From: Siderastrea radians
Taxonomy: Eukaryota > Cnidaria > Anthozoa > Scleractinia > Rhizangiidae
Length of the DNA: 64,000 nucleotides
Assembly (NCBI GenBank): GCA_964017195.1
Contig: OZ024891.1
Location: forward strand, 432,694 to 496,693
Reading direction: 5' to 3'
Shown: one piece after another, positions 18,622 to 27,699 of the stretch
Position numbering within the stretch: the first letter of the stretch is position 1
Layout of the letters: the number at the start of each line of letters is the position of its first letter
Program-made: the position numbers and the translations under genes
The notes under the pieces: model-generated
Database searches by the model: none
Told to the model about the DNA's origin: nothing
What the model saw: only the letters and a program-made list of their open reading frames with translations

Positions 18622-19380
18622 TTATTTTTTCTCTCTCAAAACCAGAGCAAATGATGTATCAGCGTCGTTTAAATCAATAATTCGTCTTTTTCCATCAGTA
18701 ATGTATATCCGTAGTGTGTCGATGTAATACTTATTCACTGGATAAAATCGGATTCTTAAAGGATCTTTAGTAAAAGTATAAGAAGGGACTAAATCATTTG
18801 TTCCGAATGTGTAAATAATATCCGTTTCATGTTCATCAACAAGACTCCCTGTAATGAGATTACAATGTATATTCAAAATTTCTCTATCTTGGCTGAGATT
18901 TGGTAAGTAGTCACCATCACTTGAACTGGTTAAAATTTGTTTGTTAAAACCAATTAGATCGCCAAAATTCGATGTTGTTAGGTCCAGTTGATAGTTTGTT
19001 GCTAAAGTTATTCTTGTTCTTAAAGTTATTTCATTAAATTTTAATGTAATTGGATATGTGGTTGAGTCTGAAGTTGTTATTTTTGTTTGTTCCTTGAAAT
19101 AATCATTCAAACCCGTATAATTCCATATACCCGGTGGGAAGATTAAATCTTTCCAAGTTTTTCCACCATCTGAAGAGTATTTTATTTTTTGGTTATTCAA
19201 ATTTGATGTGATATTAGACCATGTGAAAGACATGGATATAATACTACTTAAACCGAGTTCATATTCTTTGTTTGTATCAAGTATTATTGGTTGTTGATAT
19301 CTTATTGTAAAATCACTCGGTTTGTTTCTTTTTTGTTTCTTCCTTACATCGTGAGAAGATAAAACTATTGTTGTGTTCAT
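18622..19380 (-). CDS. mCP: Penton (minor capsid) protein, single jelly-roll
   Basis: The 252-residue protein should form the fivefold vertices. It is beta-rich, and motifs usual for Polinton pentons are present: an early SDFTIRY strand, FTWSNITSNLNN, FPPGIWNYTGLNDYF (~81-96), FGDLIGFN (~138), ILNIHCNLITGS (~168) and a late YPVNKYYIDTLRIYITDGKRR (~213-235). It has a TAAATG start, lies 5 bp after the PPxY gene and 20 bp before the basic protein gene, consistent with one transcription unit. Confidence 0.92.
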   Translation of the reverse strand: MNTTIVLSSHDVRKKQKRNKPSDFTIRYQQPIILDTNKEYELGLSSIISMSFTWSNITSNLNNQKIKYSSDGGKTWKDLIFPPGIWNYTGLNDYFKEQTKITTSDSTTYPITLKFNEITLRTRITLATNYQLDLTTSNFGDLIGFNKQILTSSSDGDYLPNLSQDREILNIHCNLITGSLVDEHETDIIYTFGTNDLVPSYTFTKDPLRIRFYPVNKYYIDTLRIYITDGKRRIIDLNDADTSFALVLREKK

Positions 19381-19385
19381 TTATT

Positions 19386-20381
19386 TTAAACGGAAAAAAA
19401 GTTTTTGTAAATTTTGTTGTATTTATCTTTACTAATTATGTAATTTCTCAACAAAATATCGAGAATGCCGACACCAGTGTTTCTGAGTTCAATGCTATTG
19501 TTTCCAGCACCAATCGAAGCGACTATTAATTCCAATTTTTTAAGAGCTTCTGCGGGATTGATGAAAACAGCGGTCGCATTTCCACCTCGTTTTGTTTTCT
19601 TTCCTTTGAGACCGGAACCTTTGAAAATTTTCAACTTATTTTTGTTAAAATTGATATAATCATTGAGAACTTTTCGAGCGTCGTCAATAACCTTTCTTCT
19701 TAATTGTGCCTCAGATGGGCTTATCAAACCTTTATTCAACTGCTTGGTAATTTGTGTTTTATACCCTGGAAGTTGTTGTCTTTTTGTTATTGCATTTTCT
19801 ATTTTCTTTGACAAGAAAGAACGTCTTGTTTTTTCTGTCATATCAGCTCTTTTCAGTTGCACTTCAATGTCATCATAGTTAGTCAATCCAAGTTTATCTA
19901 AAGTCTCGTTTATTCTATCTTCTTCAAAAATCTCATAATCTGGAACTTCATCTTCTTCATATTCTGGTGGGTCTTCAAGTTCTTGCATATACTCAGGATT
20001 GATATATATTTTCTTTTCCCCCGTTTCCAAATCTTTTAGAACATCATCATAAGAGGGGGGTTTTGGAACAAGTTGTTTGTCACTTTGTGGTAAAACTTGA
20101 TCACCAAATAGATCTTCCAATCCATAATCAGGCACTTCATCATCAATAGCTATTCCATAATCGGGAACCTCTGCTTTTTTCCTTTGAAACCGTCTTTTAA
20201 TAGGTTGAGGTTGTTTTAACTCTTTCAAACCGGATGTTATAGGTTTGAAAAGCTTCTCTGCTTCAACATTACTCATCATATCAGTTATTTTCTTTTGTTC
20301 TATCGTTTCCCTGATATTATTAACAACTTGACCTATTTTCGATCTTTTTTCAGCCATTTCTTTCCACTTTAGTAGACTCAT
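19386..20381 (-). CDS. PPxY-containing Polinton structural protein
   Basis: The 331-residue protein is charged and largely disordered to ~150, with two PPxY late-domain-type motifs (PPSY at 108-111, PPEY at 138-141) and three VPDY repeats (~72, 83, 146). PPxY binds Nedd4-family ubiquitin ligases in many viruses, and adenovirus pVI uses PPSY for trafficking. The C-terminal ~70 residues, after a GSGLKGKK linker, form a compact helical domain (AEALKKLELIVASIGAGNNS, then GILDILL) that recurs in Polinton proteins. It is the first gene leftward of the divergent promoter. Exact role unknown; entry, trafficking or scaffold are possible. Confidence 0.82.
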   Translation of the reverse strand: MSLLKWKEMAEKRSKIGQVVNNIRETIEQKKITDMMSNVEAEKLFKPITSGLKELKQPQPIKRRFQRKKAEVPDYGIAIDDEVPDYGLEDLFGDQVLPQSDKQLVPKPPSYDDVLKDLETGEKKIYINPEYMQELEDPPEYEEDEVPDYEIFEEDRINETLDKLGLTNYDDIEVQLKRADMTEKTRRSFLSKKIENAITKRQQLPGYKTQITKQLNKGLISPSEAQLRRKVIDDARKVLNDYINFNKNKLKIFKGSGLKGKKTKRGGNATAVFINPAEALKKLELIVASIGAGNNSIELRNTGVGILDILLRNYIISKDKYNKIYKNFFSV

Positions 20382-20525
20382 TTTATTTCATTGAAACAAA
20401 AAAAAAATATTTTTTGTTTCAATTGAATACAACAAAGCTCGCAATGCAAATCGCAATGCAAATCGCATTGAAAGAAGAAACGTTTCATTTCATGAAAAAA
20501 TTTAAAAATCTTATGGATAAATAAA
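20382..20525. promoter_or_regulatory. Divergent promoter with two octamer (POU) sites
   Basis: The 144 bp separate the leftward virion genes from the rightward ATPase unit. Two perfect ATGCAAAT octamers lie at 20444-20451 and 20456-20463, 12 bp apart in a direct repeat. An inverted repeat (TTGAAACAAAAAA / TTTTTTGTTTCAA) lies at about 20393-20421. The ATPase start is preceded by TTTCATTTCATGAAAAAATT, then TAAAATG. Confidence 0.75.
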
Positions 20526-21170
20526 ATGGAAATACCAAACTATGATGTAGAAGGTGATAAAGATAGTAATTTCACTCAATTATATCCTTATATGCCCGAT
20601 AGATGCTTCAGAATGTTAATTTGCGCTCCGGCTGGGAGTGGTAAAACCAATCTTTTACTTCATATGGTTAAAAAACCCCTATTATTTTATGATAAAATTC
20701 ATCTGTACGCAAAAAACTTGCAGCAAAACAAGTATCAGCATTTGTTGAAAGAATTTGAGCCTCTTTCGAAAAAATATGGTTATAATTTTATTGAAGCGAG
20801 CAACGGTGACATAATTCCTCTGGATGAAATGGATGATGGGAACCAAAAATTAATCATTTTCGATGATTATCTCAACACTGGAGTAAAAAATGATCGAGAA
20901 ATACGAAACTATTTCACAAACTCGAGGAATAAAAATTGCAGCTGTATCTATTTGTCTCAGTCTTTTTACAATACAGATAAAACCATAAGATTAAACTGTT
21001 CCCATCACTGCATTTTCGATTTTCCCAGCAAGAATGAACAGAATAGGATATGTCAAGAATTGAATGTTAATAAAGACGACTATCTCTTGGCCACTAATGA
21101 ACCTTATACTTTTTTATACGTTGATAAGCCCCGAAAATTTATTGCAAAAAATTTTACTAAAATAATATGA
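20526..21170 (+). CDS. ATP: FtsK/HerA-like DNA-packaging ATPase (A32-like)
   Basis: The 214-residue ATPase should pump element DNA into the capsid. Walker A is APAGSGKT (34-41), Walker B is LIIFDDY (109-115), and a downstream YLSQSFY (~140) fits the sensor strand of this family. Length is normal. It starts the rightward unit, 11 bp before the fibre-like gene, with a TAAAATG start. Confidence 0.95.
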   Translation: MEIPNYDVEGDKDSNFTQLYPYMPDRCFRMLICAPAGSGKTNLLLHMVKKPLLFYDKIHLYAKNLQQNKYQHLLKEFEPLSKKYGYNFIEASNGDIIPLDEMDDGNQKLIIFDDYLNTGVKNDREIRNYFTNSRNKNCSCIYLSQSFYNTDKTIRLNCSHHCIFDFPSKNEQNRICQELNVNKDDYLLATNEPYTFLYVDKPRKFIAKNFTKII

Positions 21171-21181
21171 ATATTTAATAA

Positions 21182-23431
21182 ATGAGTTATCAAAACGGAG
21201 CATCAACTTCAACCAATTCAATGAATTCAATAGGTCTACGAGGTTTACCGGGTATTGGATTCAAATTAAATGCTAATAATGATTATGATATACAGAATAA
21301 AAAAATGGTGAATGTAAAAAAAGGAACCAATAATGATGATGTGGTTACAAAAAGTCAGTTGGATAGTGAAATAGCTAAGATTCCAAGTGCAGATACAACT
21401 CAGTTTGTGAAAAAGACAGGAGCAACTATGAACGGAGACCTAATTTTACAACCACAGCCGTACCCAATTCATGGAAACACGAATAAAGCCATCTCTTATA
21501 ACACAGCCCGGAATATATTCTTGAGTAAAAAAGAAGGTGGGTCTATGCTACAATCTTTAGACATGAACAACCATTTCATAACAAATATCAAAGACCCAGT
21601 TAATTCAGACCATGTAGTAAATAAAAAATATGTTGATAATCAGCTTGCGAAAAAATTAGATAAAGGAGCTAAAATTGATATGAAAAATAATGCAATAACC
21701 AATCTTAATCTTCCAACAAACAAAAGAGACGCAGCATGTGCCGAGTTTGTCAACTACAGACTTAGTGAAACACAAAAAAATTATCTCAAACTTGATGGCA
21801 CAACAAGTATGTCGGGGAACTTGAATTTAAATAACAATAAAATTGTTAACTTGCAAACCGATTCAAAAAATTCGAAATCCGCAGTTAATGTTGAGTTAAT
21901 GGAAAATGAAATAACAGATTTGAGAAATCTTGTCACTCAAAAAATTCATGAATCTCAGATTATTAATTCAGGACAAAAAAAAGACGCCTTCAGATACTTG
22001 ATGGAAAACGACGACGAATCTTCAAGTGAATCAAATATTCAGGTTTTGGGTATTGTCAATTTTTCCAATTCTCCGCATCAAATTAATAAAAAAGCTTACC
22101 AACTTAAACTCCTGTTTCAAAAAAGCTCACCAAACCAGTACCAATCACGTCTCGGTTTTAACCTTTATAAACTTCCTGTTGGATACTATACTTTTGTAGT
22201 TGAATGGTTTCCGCCGGAAATGAGTGAGTTAAGTGTTGCAGTGCAAGGTACTACGATTTCGATTTCTAATTATGCAACAAAAACATTCGAAAACTATACC
22301 AAAACAGTTGTCAATTTTCATCGATGGGGTAGCTCGCCTCCGCAATTTATTTATCTCGATCTACAGGGTACAGTTACTTTTCCATCACTTTTAACAATTG
22401 GACATCTTATTGTTTATGGTGTAAAAGAAACGATTTCAAACGTTGACCCAAGTGTCTATGACACCGCTTTTGCTATTGAGAATGGTAAGATGGTGATGGA
22501 AACGAAGCTTGATATGAACAATCACAAAATAATCAATTTAGACGATCCATTAAATGAAGGTGATGCCTGCAATAAACGTTCTTTGAATATTGTGGAAAGA
22601 AAAATTAATAATTTATCATCAAATTTATCAGAAACTTTATTCTGGGAAAGTTATCAACTAGCTGATTGTTTATATAAGATAGAGCGAGGTACTCCAACTG
22701 AGGTTACTTTTGACAATTCTACTAGAGAAGTATCACATCTTTTTGATCAATCTCTTAAAGAAAATGATTCTACACAAACAACAAAAGCAAACAGACCAAT
22801 TTTATGTACAAAAGCCGAAAAAATCAATTATCGATATTATTTAAAATTCGATGGAAATAAGCGAATGTTGTCAAACATAAATTTAAATCCTGCTTCTGGA
22901 CAAGCTGATATAGTTAATGTTTTCATTGTTTATCGATTGAATTCAAACCTAGGATCTCATTTTCGTAATGGACTTTTTGGACATGATAATGGAGGGTGGG
23001 ATAAATTTGTTACATTCTCCCCGAATGGTGAGTTGGTGGTGAGTGGAACAACAAATGGCCATATTGTTATTGGACAAAAAGCTTTCAATGGTAAGAATGC
23101 TATAGCACCATATCAATCAAAAGCTAATGCGGGTAAACTGAATAAATGGATCTGTTTATCAATTCACTGGGATGTGCCTGGTGGTAAGAACACTTCTGAA
23201 ACATGGTGTAACGGCAAAAAATTAGCTAATTTTACAGCAAGAACATCAGCTGGAAGTAAAACCATGACATTTGGAGATTTGAATCCATCTGGTATTGCAG
23301 GCTTGAAAGGCGATATAGCTTTTTATTGTCTTTACAAAGGCAAAAATCTTACTGAATCCAATATCAAACTACATCATCGGGTACTTTGCGAATGGTATGC
23401 TGTTGATCACGATCCGATTTCACTGAATTAA
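21182..23431 (+). CDS. Fibre/spike-like protein with LamG-like C-terminus
   Basis: The 749-residue protein has no signal peptide and resembles phage tail-fibre shafts. The motif LDMNNHxIxNLxxPxNxxDAxxKxYV recurs about four times between ~100 and ~240 and once more near ~440, and FVKKTGATMNGDLIL (~75-89) and TSMSGNLNLNNNKIVNL are standard fibre repeats. A beta-rich middle (~290-420) and a C-terminal ConA/LamG-like region (~560-735, with GLFGHDNGGWDKFVTFSPNG and ETWCNGKKL) would suit glycan or receptor binding. A vertex spike used for attachment is the likely role. The receptor is unknown. Confidence 0.82.
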   Translation: MSYQNGASTSTNSMNSIGLRGLPGIGFKLNANNDYDIQNKKMVNVKKGTNNDDVVTKSQLDSEIAKIPSADTTQFVKKTGATMNGDLILQPQPYPIHGNTNKAISYNTARNIFLSKKEGGSMLQSLDMNNHFITNIKDPVNSDHVVNKKYVDNQLAKKLDKGAKIDMKNNAITNLNLPTNKRDAACAEFVNYRLSETQKNYLKLDGTTSMSGNLNLNNNKIVNLQTDSKNSKSAVNVELMENEITDLRNLVTQKIHESQIINSGQKKDAFRYLMENDDESSSESNIQVLGIVNFSNSPHQINKKAYQLKLLFQKSSPNQYQSRLGFNLYKLPVGYYTFVVEWFPPEMSELSVAVQGTTISISNYATKTFENYTKTVVNFHRWGSSPPQFIYLDLQGTVTFPSLLTIGHLIVYGVKETISNVDPSVYDTAFAIENGKMVMETKLDMNNHKIINLDDPLNEGDACNKRSLNIVERKINNLSSNLSETLFWESYQLADCLYKIERGTPTEVTFDNSTREVSHLFDQSLKENDSTQTTKANRPILCTKAEKINYRYYLKFDGNKRMLSNINLNPASGQADIVNVFIVYRLNSNLGSHFRNGLFGHDNGGWDKFVTFSPNGELVVSGTTNGHIVIGQKAFNGKNAIAPYQSKANAGKLNKWICLSIHWDVPGGKNTSETWCNGKKLANFTARTSAGSKTMTFGDLNPSGIAGLKGDIAFYCLYKGKNLTESNIKLHHRVLCEWYAVDHDPISLN

Positions 23432-23449
23432 AATAACCATATAATATAA

Positions 23450-23941
23450 ATGGATAGACGTAAAAGCATATTTAATTGGAACCATGTTTCAGAAAAATTA
23501 ACGGAAAATCAAATATTTGAGTTGAAAGCATTATACAAATTCTATCATAAGAAATACTGGCTTGCCAAAATGACCTTTAAATACTTCAAAAAGGTAGAAC
23601 TTACATGTAATATTGGATCCGCTTTATTGGTAGTAATAGGGACAGTAGTTGGCGGTGTAACGCTAAACCCTATTGTCCTCGGAACAATATCTGGTTCTGG
23701 TCTATTGCTTAAAACATATTCAGAAATCAAAAATTACAAAAGTAAGATTGAGATGTCTAAATTCGCCTATACATCTTATTCAAAGGTTTTAACAGATTTA
23801 CGATCCTTTATGAGAGGACTGAAGTATGATGAAAAAGAATTTCTTGATTATGTCAAAGTTGTAGATGAAATAATTATTGATATGTGTCCATTAACTGACA
23901 AATTTGAAAAGAAATACAACAAGGTATTCATCCAAGAATAG
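23450..23941 (+). CDS. Two-helix membrane protein, SLATT-like
   Basis: The 163-residue protein has a charged N-terminus, two adjacent hydrophobic helices (~51-70 with LVVIGTVVGGV, ~72-90 with IVLGTISGSGLLLKTY) and a helical charged tail with YTSYSKVLTDLRSFMRGL. This matches the layout of SLATT-type proteins (two helices, then a coiled tail) and of a conserved unnamed protein in related elements. It could be a viral membrane or pore protein. The start has TATAATATAAATG. It is the last rightward gene and is followed by the hairpin repeats. Confidence 0.7.
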   Translation: MDRRKSIFNWNHVSEKLTENQIFELKALYKFYHKKYWLAKMTFKYFKKVELTCNIGSALLVVIGTVVGGVTLNPIVLGTISGSGLLLKTYSEIKNYKSKIEMSKFAYTSYSKVLTDLRSFMRGLKYDEKEFLDYVKVVDEIIIDMCPLTDKFEKKYNKVFIQE

Positions 23942-23964
23942 ATCTTATTTTTTCCGTTCACTGC

Positions 23965-24213
23965 AAACTTTACTTCAAATACATGACCCATCGGGAAAGT
24001 TCCTGTGGTTTTCAAAATAAAAGAACTGTCTAACACGTTAGACATACAATTGAAAAACTTTATCAACAAACTTTACTTCAAATATATGACAATCTGATAT
24101 TGCATGACCCATCGGGAAAGTCCCTGTGGTTTTCAAGACAAAAGAACTGTCTAACACGTTAGACAGACAATTGAAAGACTTAATGACTCATTTCCTCGGG
24201 AAAGTCCCTGTGG
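23965..24213 (+). repeat. Subterminal direct repeats with hairpins
   Basis: Two ~85-bp direct copies (about 23966-24062 and 24068-24180, the second with a 12-bp insert) and a partial third (24190-24213). Each full copy holds GTCTAACACGTTAGAC (24028-24043, 24149-24164), a 7-bp stem, and ATCGGGAAAGTYCCTGTGG, which folds on itself. They lie between the last rightward gene and the right terminal repeat, with no equivalent at the left end. Confidence 0.8.
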
Positions 24214-24224
24214 ACTAATTAAAA

Positions 24225-24561
24225 GTGGTGGATAAAATATCACTCAGCTGCTTTGACGATAAAAGATATATTCATAAAAATGGCGTGACAAGTTATGCAT
24301 ACGGTCACGGATGAATTTTTGGGTCGGTAAATTTGACTGGAAATTTTTCAGTCAAATTTGACAAAAGATTTGACTGAAGTACTAATTATATGAATTCATC
24401 AGAAATTTCCAAAAATGCGCTGAAACTCTCAATTCTCTTCAGCGAAATTTGACTGGAAATTTTTCAGTCAAATTTGACAAAAGATTTGACTGAAGTACTA
24501 ATTATATGAATTCATCAGAAATTTCCAAAAATGCGCTGAAACTCTCAATTCTATAACTACT
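24225..24561 (-). repeat. Polinton right terminal inverted repeat
   Basis: Mirror of 8544-8880, including the internal 107-bp duplication (24329-24435 and 24445-24551). Positions 24225-24314 are a silent copy of the last ~30 polymerase codons including the stop. Confidence 0.95.
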
Positions 24562-27018
24562 AATAGTGATAATTTTGGCAGAAAATTTCAACCGATTTTC
24601 TGTTCACTAAAAGGTTTTAACTTTTACACCCTTTTTGCCAAAACTAAAGTCTGTTAAGTCGGCCGGTTTGCTAATGACCTATATGGTGAAAGCCGGCTGC
24701 TAACAATAGTACGGGTGAGAGATAAAAACAGCCGCAACATGTGCCTCTAGATATTTTGCAGTGCAAATATCCTAATTGACCCCACCTAATCACGTTCGCC
24801 CTACGCACAGGAAAAACGTGACGATTCATATAAAATAGAACAACTAGTAGGATGAAAACAAAACTATCGCAGTAGCACTAGCATAGAGAAAAACAATTCT
24901 GTCTGTTTCATGTATCAGTTGCACATTCGTGACCACTCTTAATACATACAAGTGCAGTACTTCTCTTTCCATAAAGTTTGTCCGCATTGTATGGAACATA
25001 TCGGTTGTTGTCTATATTGCACAAGTGCTTTTTGCATCTTAAGAGTTCAGTGGTATTTGAAACCCATCGCTCTTTATGCAAATTAAAAGGCCTAAAAACA
25101 GACGCAAGCGTAAAATAAATAGTTATAATTTTAGCAGAAAATTTCAACCGATTTTCTGTTCACTAGAAGGTTTTAACTTTAATTTTTAAACCTTTTTTTC
25201 CCAAAACTAATAAAAAATTTCAATGTGGAGGTAACTTCCGATGGAGTAGCAGTACAGTAACCTGGTTAAGCTGCGGCCACGTGGGTTGCCTGTGGCTTGG
25301 CTGTTTTTTTAATATTACAGTCTTTTCAACAGAGACTGATAGTTAAGGCCATCGCCTAAAGACAGGTTTTCAAAGCACGATATTTCACTTTCAAGAGCAA
25401 GACCTCTAGAGAGTTAACTTGTCAGGTGTCGTAAAAGATTGAATTTTATGCTCAAGAAGTTTCAAGAACCGATTGGCTGGTTGATTTCTGTAAAACTCAA
25501 GCATATCTTGGAGCTTATTACTGCGTTTATAAAAGTAGCGAATACTTTTCGTCGGTACATGATAGCAGCAATCAGTGTGACATTAGTCACACTGAGTCAC
25601 ACTTAACAATAAATGTATGTTGAAAACACTTTCCCAGAAATGTCAGAAATTAAAGTTTGTGCGTTATTATTCGAAGCGCAGCGGTCGTAGAGTCTTTGAG
25701 AATGGATCTAAGATGTTTGACGTTCAAACACTTACATCCGGATAAAGTTAAGCCTTGATGAACCTCATGATCATGGCTCGTTCAATCGAGTGGATTGGAC
25801 AAATCACTTTATCTCTTTTTTTTATTTCTCTTAAAATATTTTGTTGATATTATGTTGTTTATTTCTGTTAACAATACTGCTGAATAATCGGACATCCTGC
25901 CGCTTTAGAGAGTAGACTATTCGTTCTGGCAATATGTGCTGACGTGAACACGCCCATTTAAAGAAATTGGAATTAACAACACATCTATTCACTATTGCCA
26001 AGGTATTCTGAAAGCCTAGTTGTGTGTTTCCTTCTTTGATTTGTTTGTAAGTAATAAACGTGACGGAGATCAGGGTGAAGATATTGTGGTGGCTGGGTTA
26101 CCAACGTATTTTGGTTTGTATTTTGCGGTAGCCTTATTCTTAACACAGTTTCCATATTTGTCTGGTTTGGCGTGTGGAATAAATTTTAAGCCTGACCGAC
26201 GCATTGTTGCACGAGATCTTTTAGTATTGAAATATCAGTCTTAGAACAATACCTTTCTTTAGATAATGGTATCTTTTAGTCATCTTAATGTAAAACTTAA
26301 AAAGCAGTGTCATAATTTATGGCCAGTTGCCTTTCTCTGCGTGTTTTCTCTATTAAGCGTATGGTGGTCAATAAGTGGTTGCTTGACAGGCCAATTGCTA
26401 TAGTGCCTTTCTTTGGTCTTTTAACCCTTTGAAGCCCAAATTAATTTTGCTAAATTTGGGCAATTTTAAATCATAAATAGTAAAAAATCAGTAGGAAATG
26501 TTTTATTGCAGCTATCTAAGTGAAACTTGCACACCTCATTGTCAAGACATGGGGCTACATTTTCACAGGCTATTCGAAACAAATGACACTAATTGACACC
26601 TGTCATATCAAGTTAAACATTAACAACAAAGATAAGTAACAAACAAACTTGAAGCTAGCTTTCCCTTAAAAAGGAAAATCTGAAGTCGCATCTGCCGTAC
26701 AATATATCGTACACTGGGCGTTAAAGGGTTAAATGAATTTTTTATGTCGATTTTTACCTTTTAGTACTTTATTTTAAATTGTACATTCACAAAGCTTATA
26801 GTTTAAATTTCCTATTTGCTGTACCTTGTAATATTTGCACGGACATCCCATCTGTGTCGATCGCGTCTTCTCGTGTCTTTCTATACAATAAACCTTATAT
26901 TGTCGTTGTGTCGGTATTGATTGGCGTAGCACCCAAAGGCACCCATCAAATGTGAGTAATTAGTCTCCATATTCAACATGTAGTTTTAATCCTTTTACTC
27001 TGCAGATCGCTCATGTTA
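24562..27018 (+). repeat. Host repeat copy A, right part, with tandem duplication
   Basis: Continues copy A after the Polinton. 24651-25215 repeats the block just left of the Polinton (GCTAATGACCTATATGGTG, then CACAGGAAAAACGTGACG, then AAATAAATAGTTATAATTTT) and includes an uninterrupted insertion site. From about 25805 it again follows copy B (29905-30860), including the CTGAATAATC block and TAGCACCCAAAGGCAC. No coding frame is supported. Confidence 0.78.
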
Positions 27019-27655
27019 AGGCCCGTTTACACAGGCGATTTTTGTCGCGCAACTCAATGCAATTTTTGTCGCACTGAAGCTGCAACTTCAATATCGCACG
27101 TGTAAACCAGCTGCGATTTCAGCGCGATTTTAGTGCGATTTATCGTGCGATCGCATGCGATGTATCGCCGGTGCGCCGCGATTTACAAAACACGGTAACT
27201 TTGAGCAGCTGTTTCGCTACAGCACAGGCGCACACGTTTTGTTTTGGTTTGATTTGTTTGATTTTGTTTCGTTTTGCTTCAGTCTCGTATAGTTTTGTTT
27301 CAATTTTGTTTTGTTTTGTTTTACGAGTCAGCAAAGACCTCGGCAAATGTAAATAAGCTTAAAAAGCATAGATGACGTGGAGGACGTTGCTTGTTGTTGT
27401 TTTCAGTACGTTTTTTGGCCTTGTTTACGCTTATGGCTGTGGAAAATCTGATTCACGATTGTCACATTTTAATCAAAAATCGCGACAAAATTGCGTCAAG
27501 TTTCGAACAGGCTCGAAACTCCTGCGATATCGCGGCGATAATATCGCACTGAAATCGCAGCTGGTTTACACGCGCGATATTCAAGTTGCACCTTCGGCGC
27601 GACAAAAATTGCATTGAGTTGCGCGACAAAAATCGCCTGTGTAAACGGGCCTTTA
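27016..27655. mobile_element. 634-bp non-autonomous DNA transposon, TTA duplication
   Basis: 27019-27652 starts AGGCCCGTTTACACAGGCG and ends with its complement, with inverted repeats of more than 50 bp. TTA flanks it on both sides. Copy B has the site uninterrupted at about 30868-30882. The interior has further CGCG-rich inverted blocks but no transposase frame. Confidence 0.85.
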
Positions 27656-27699
27656 GAGACCAGACATGTATTCTCCAAATTCTCCAAATTGCTTTCATG

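Larger units (their letters stand above)
8538..24567. mobile_element. Complete Polinton/Maverick (adintovirus-like) element with target duplication
   Basis: The element proper is 8544-24561. It starts AGTAGTTATAG and ends with the inverted complement. AATAGT flanks it at 8538-8543 and 24562-24567; the 6-bp duplication and AG start are typical of Polintons. A related empty site at about 25112-25135 has AATAGT once, joining the same left and right flanks. It carries the Polinton core set (PolB, rve integrase, adenain-like protease, packaging ATPase, double-jelly-roll capsid protein, penton) plus virion accessory genes. All long frames are open, so it looks recent and could be active or virus-forming. 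Eleven genes lead left and three lead right from a divergent promoter at 20382-20525. Confidence 0.96.

Noticed and set aside
8544..24561. Virophage or large DNA virus insertion instead of a Polinton
   Set aside because: The rve integrase, protein-primed PolB, 6-bp target duplication and terminal inverted repeats together define a Polinton.
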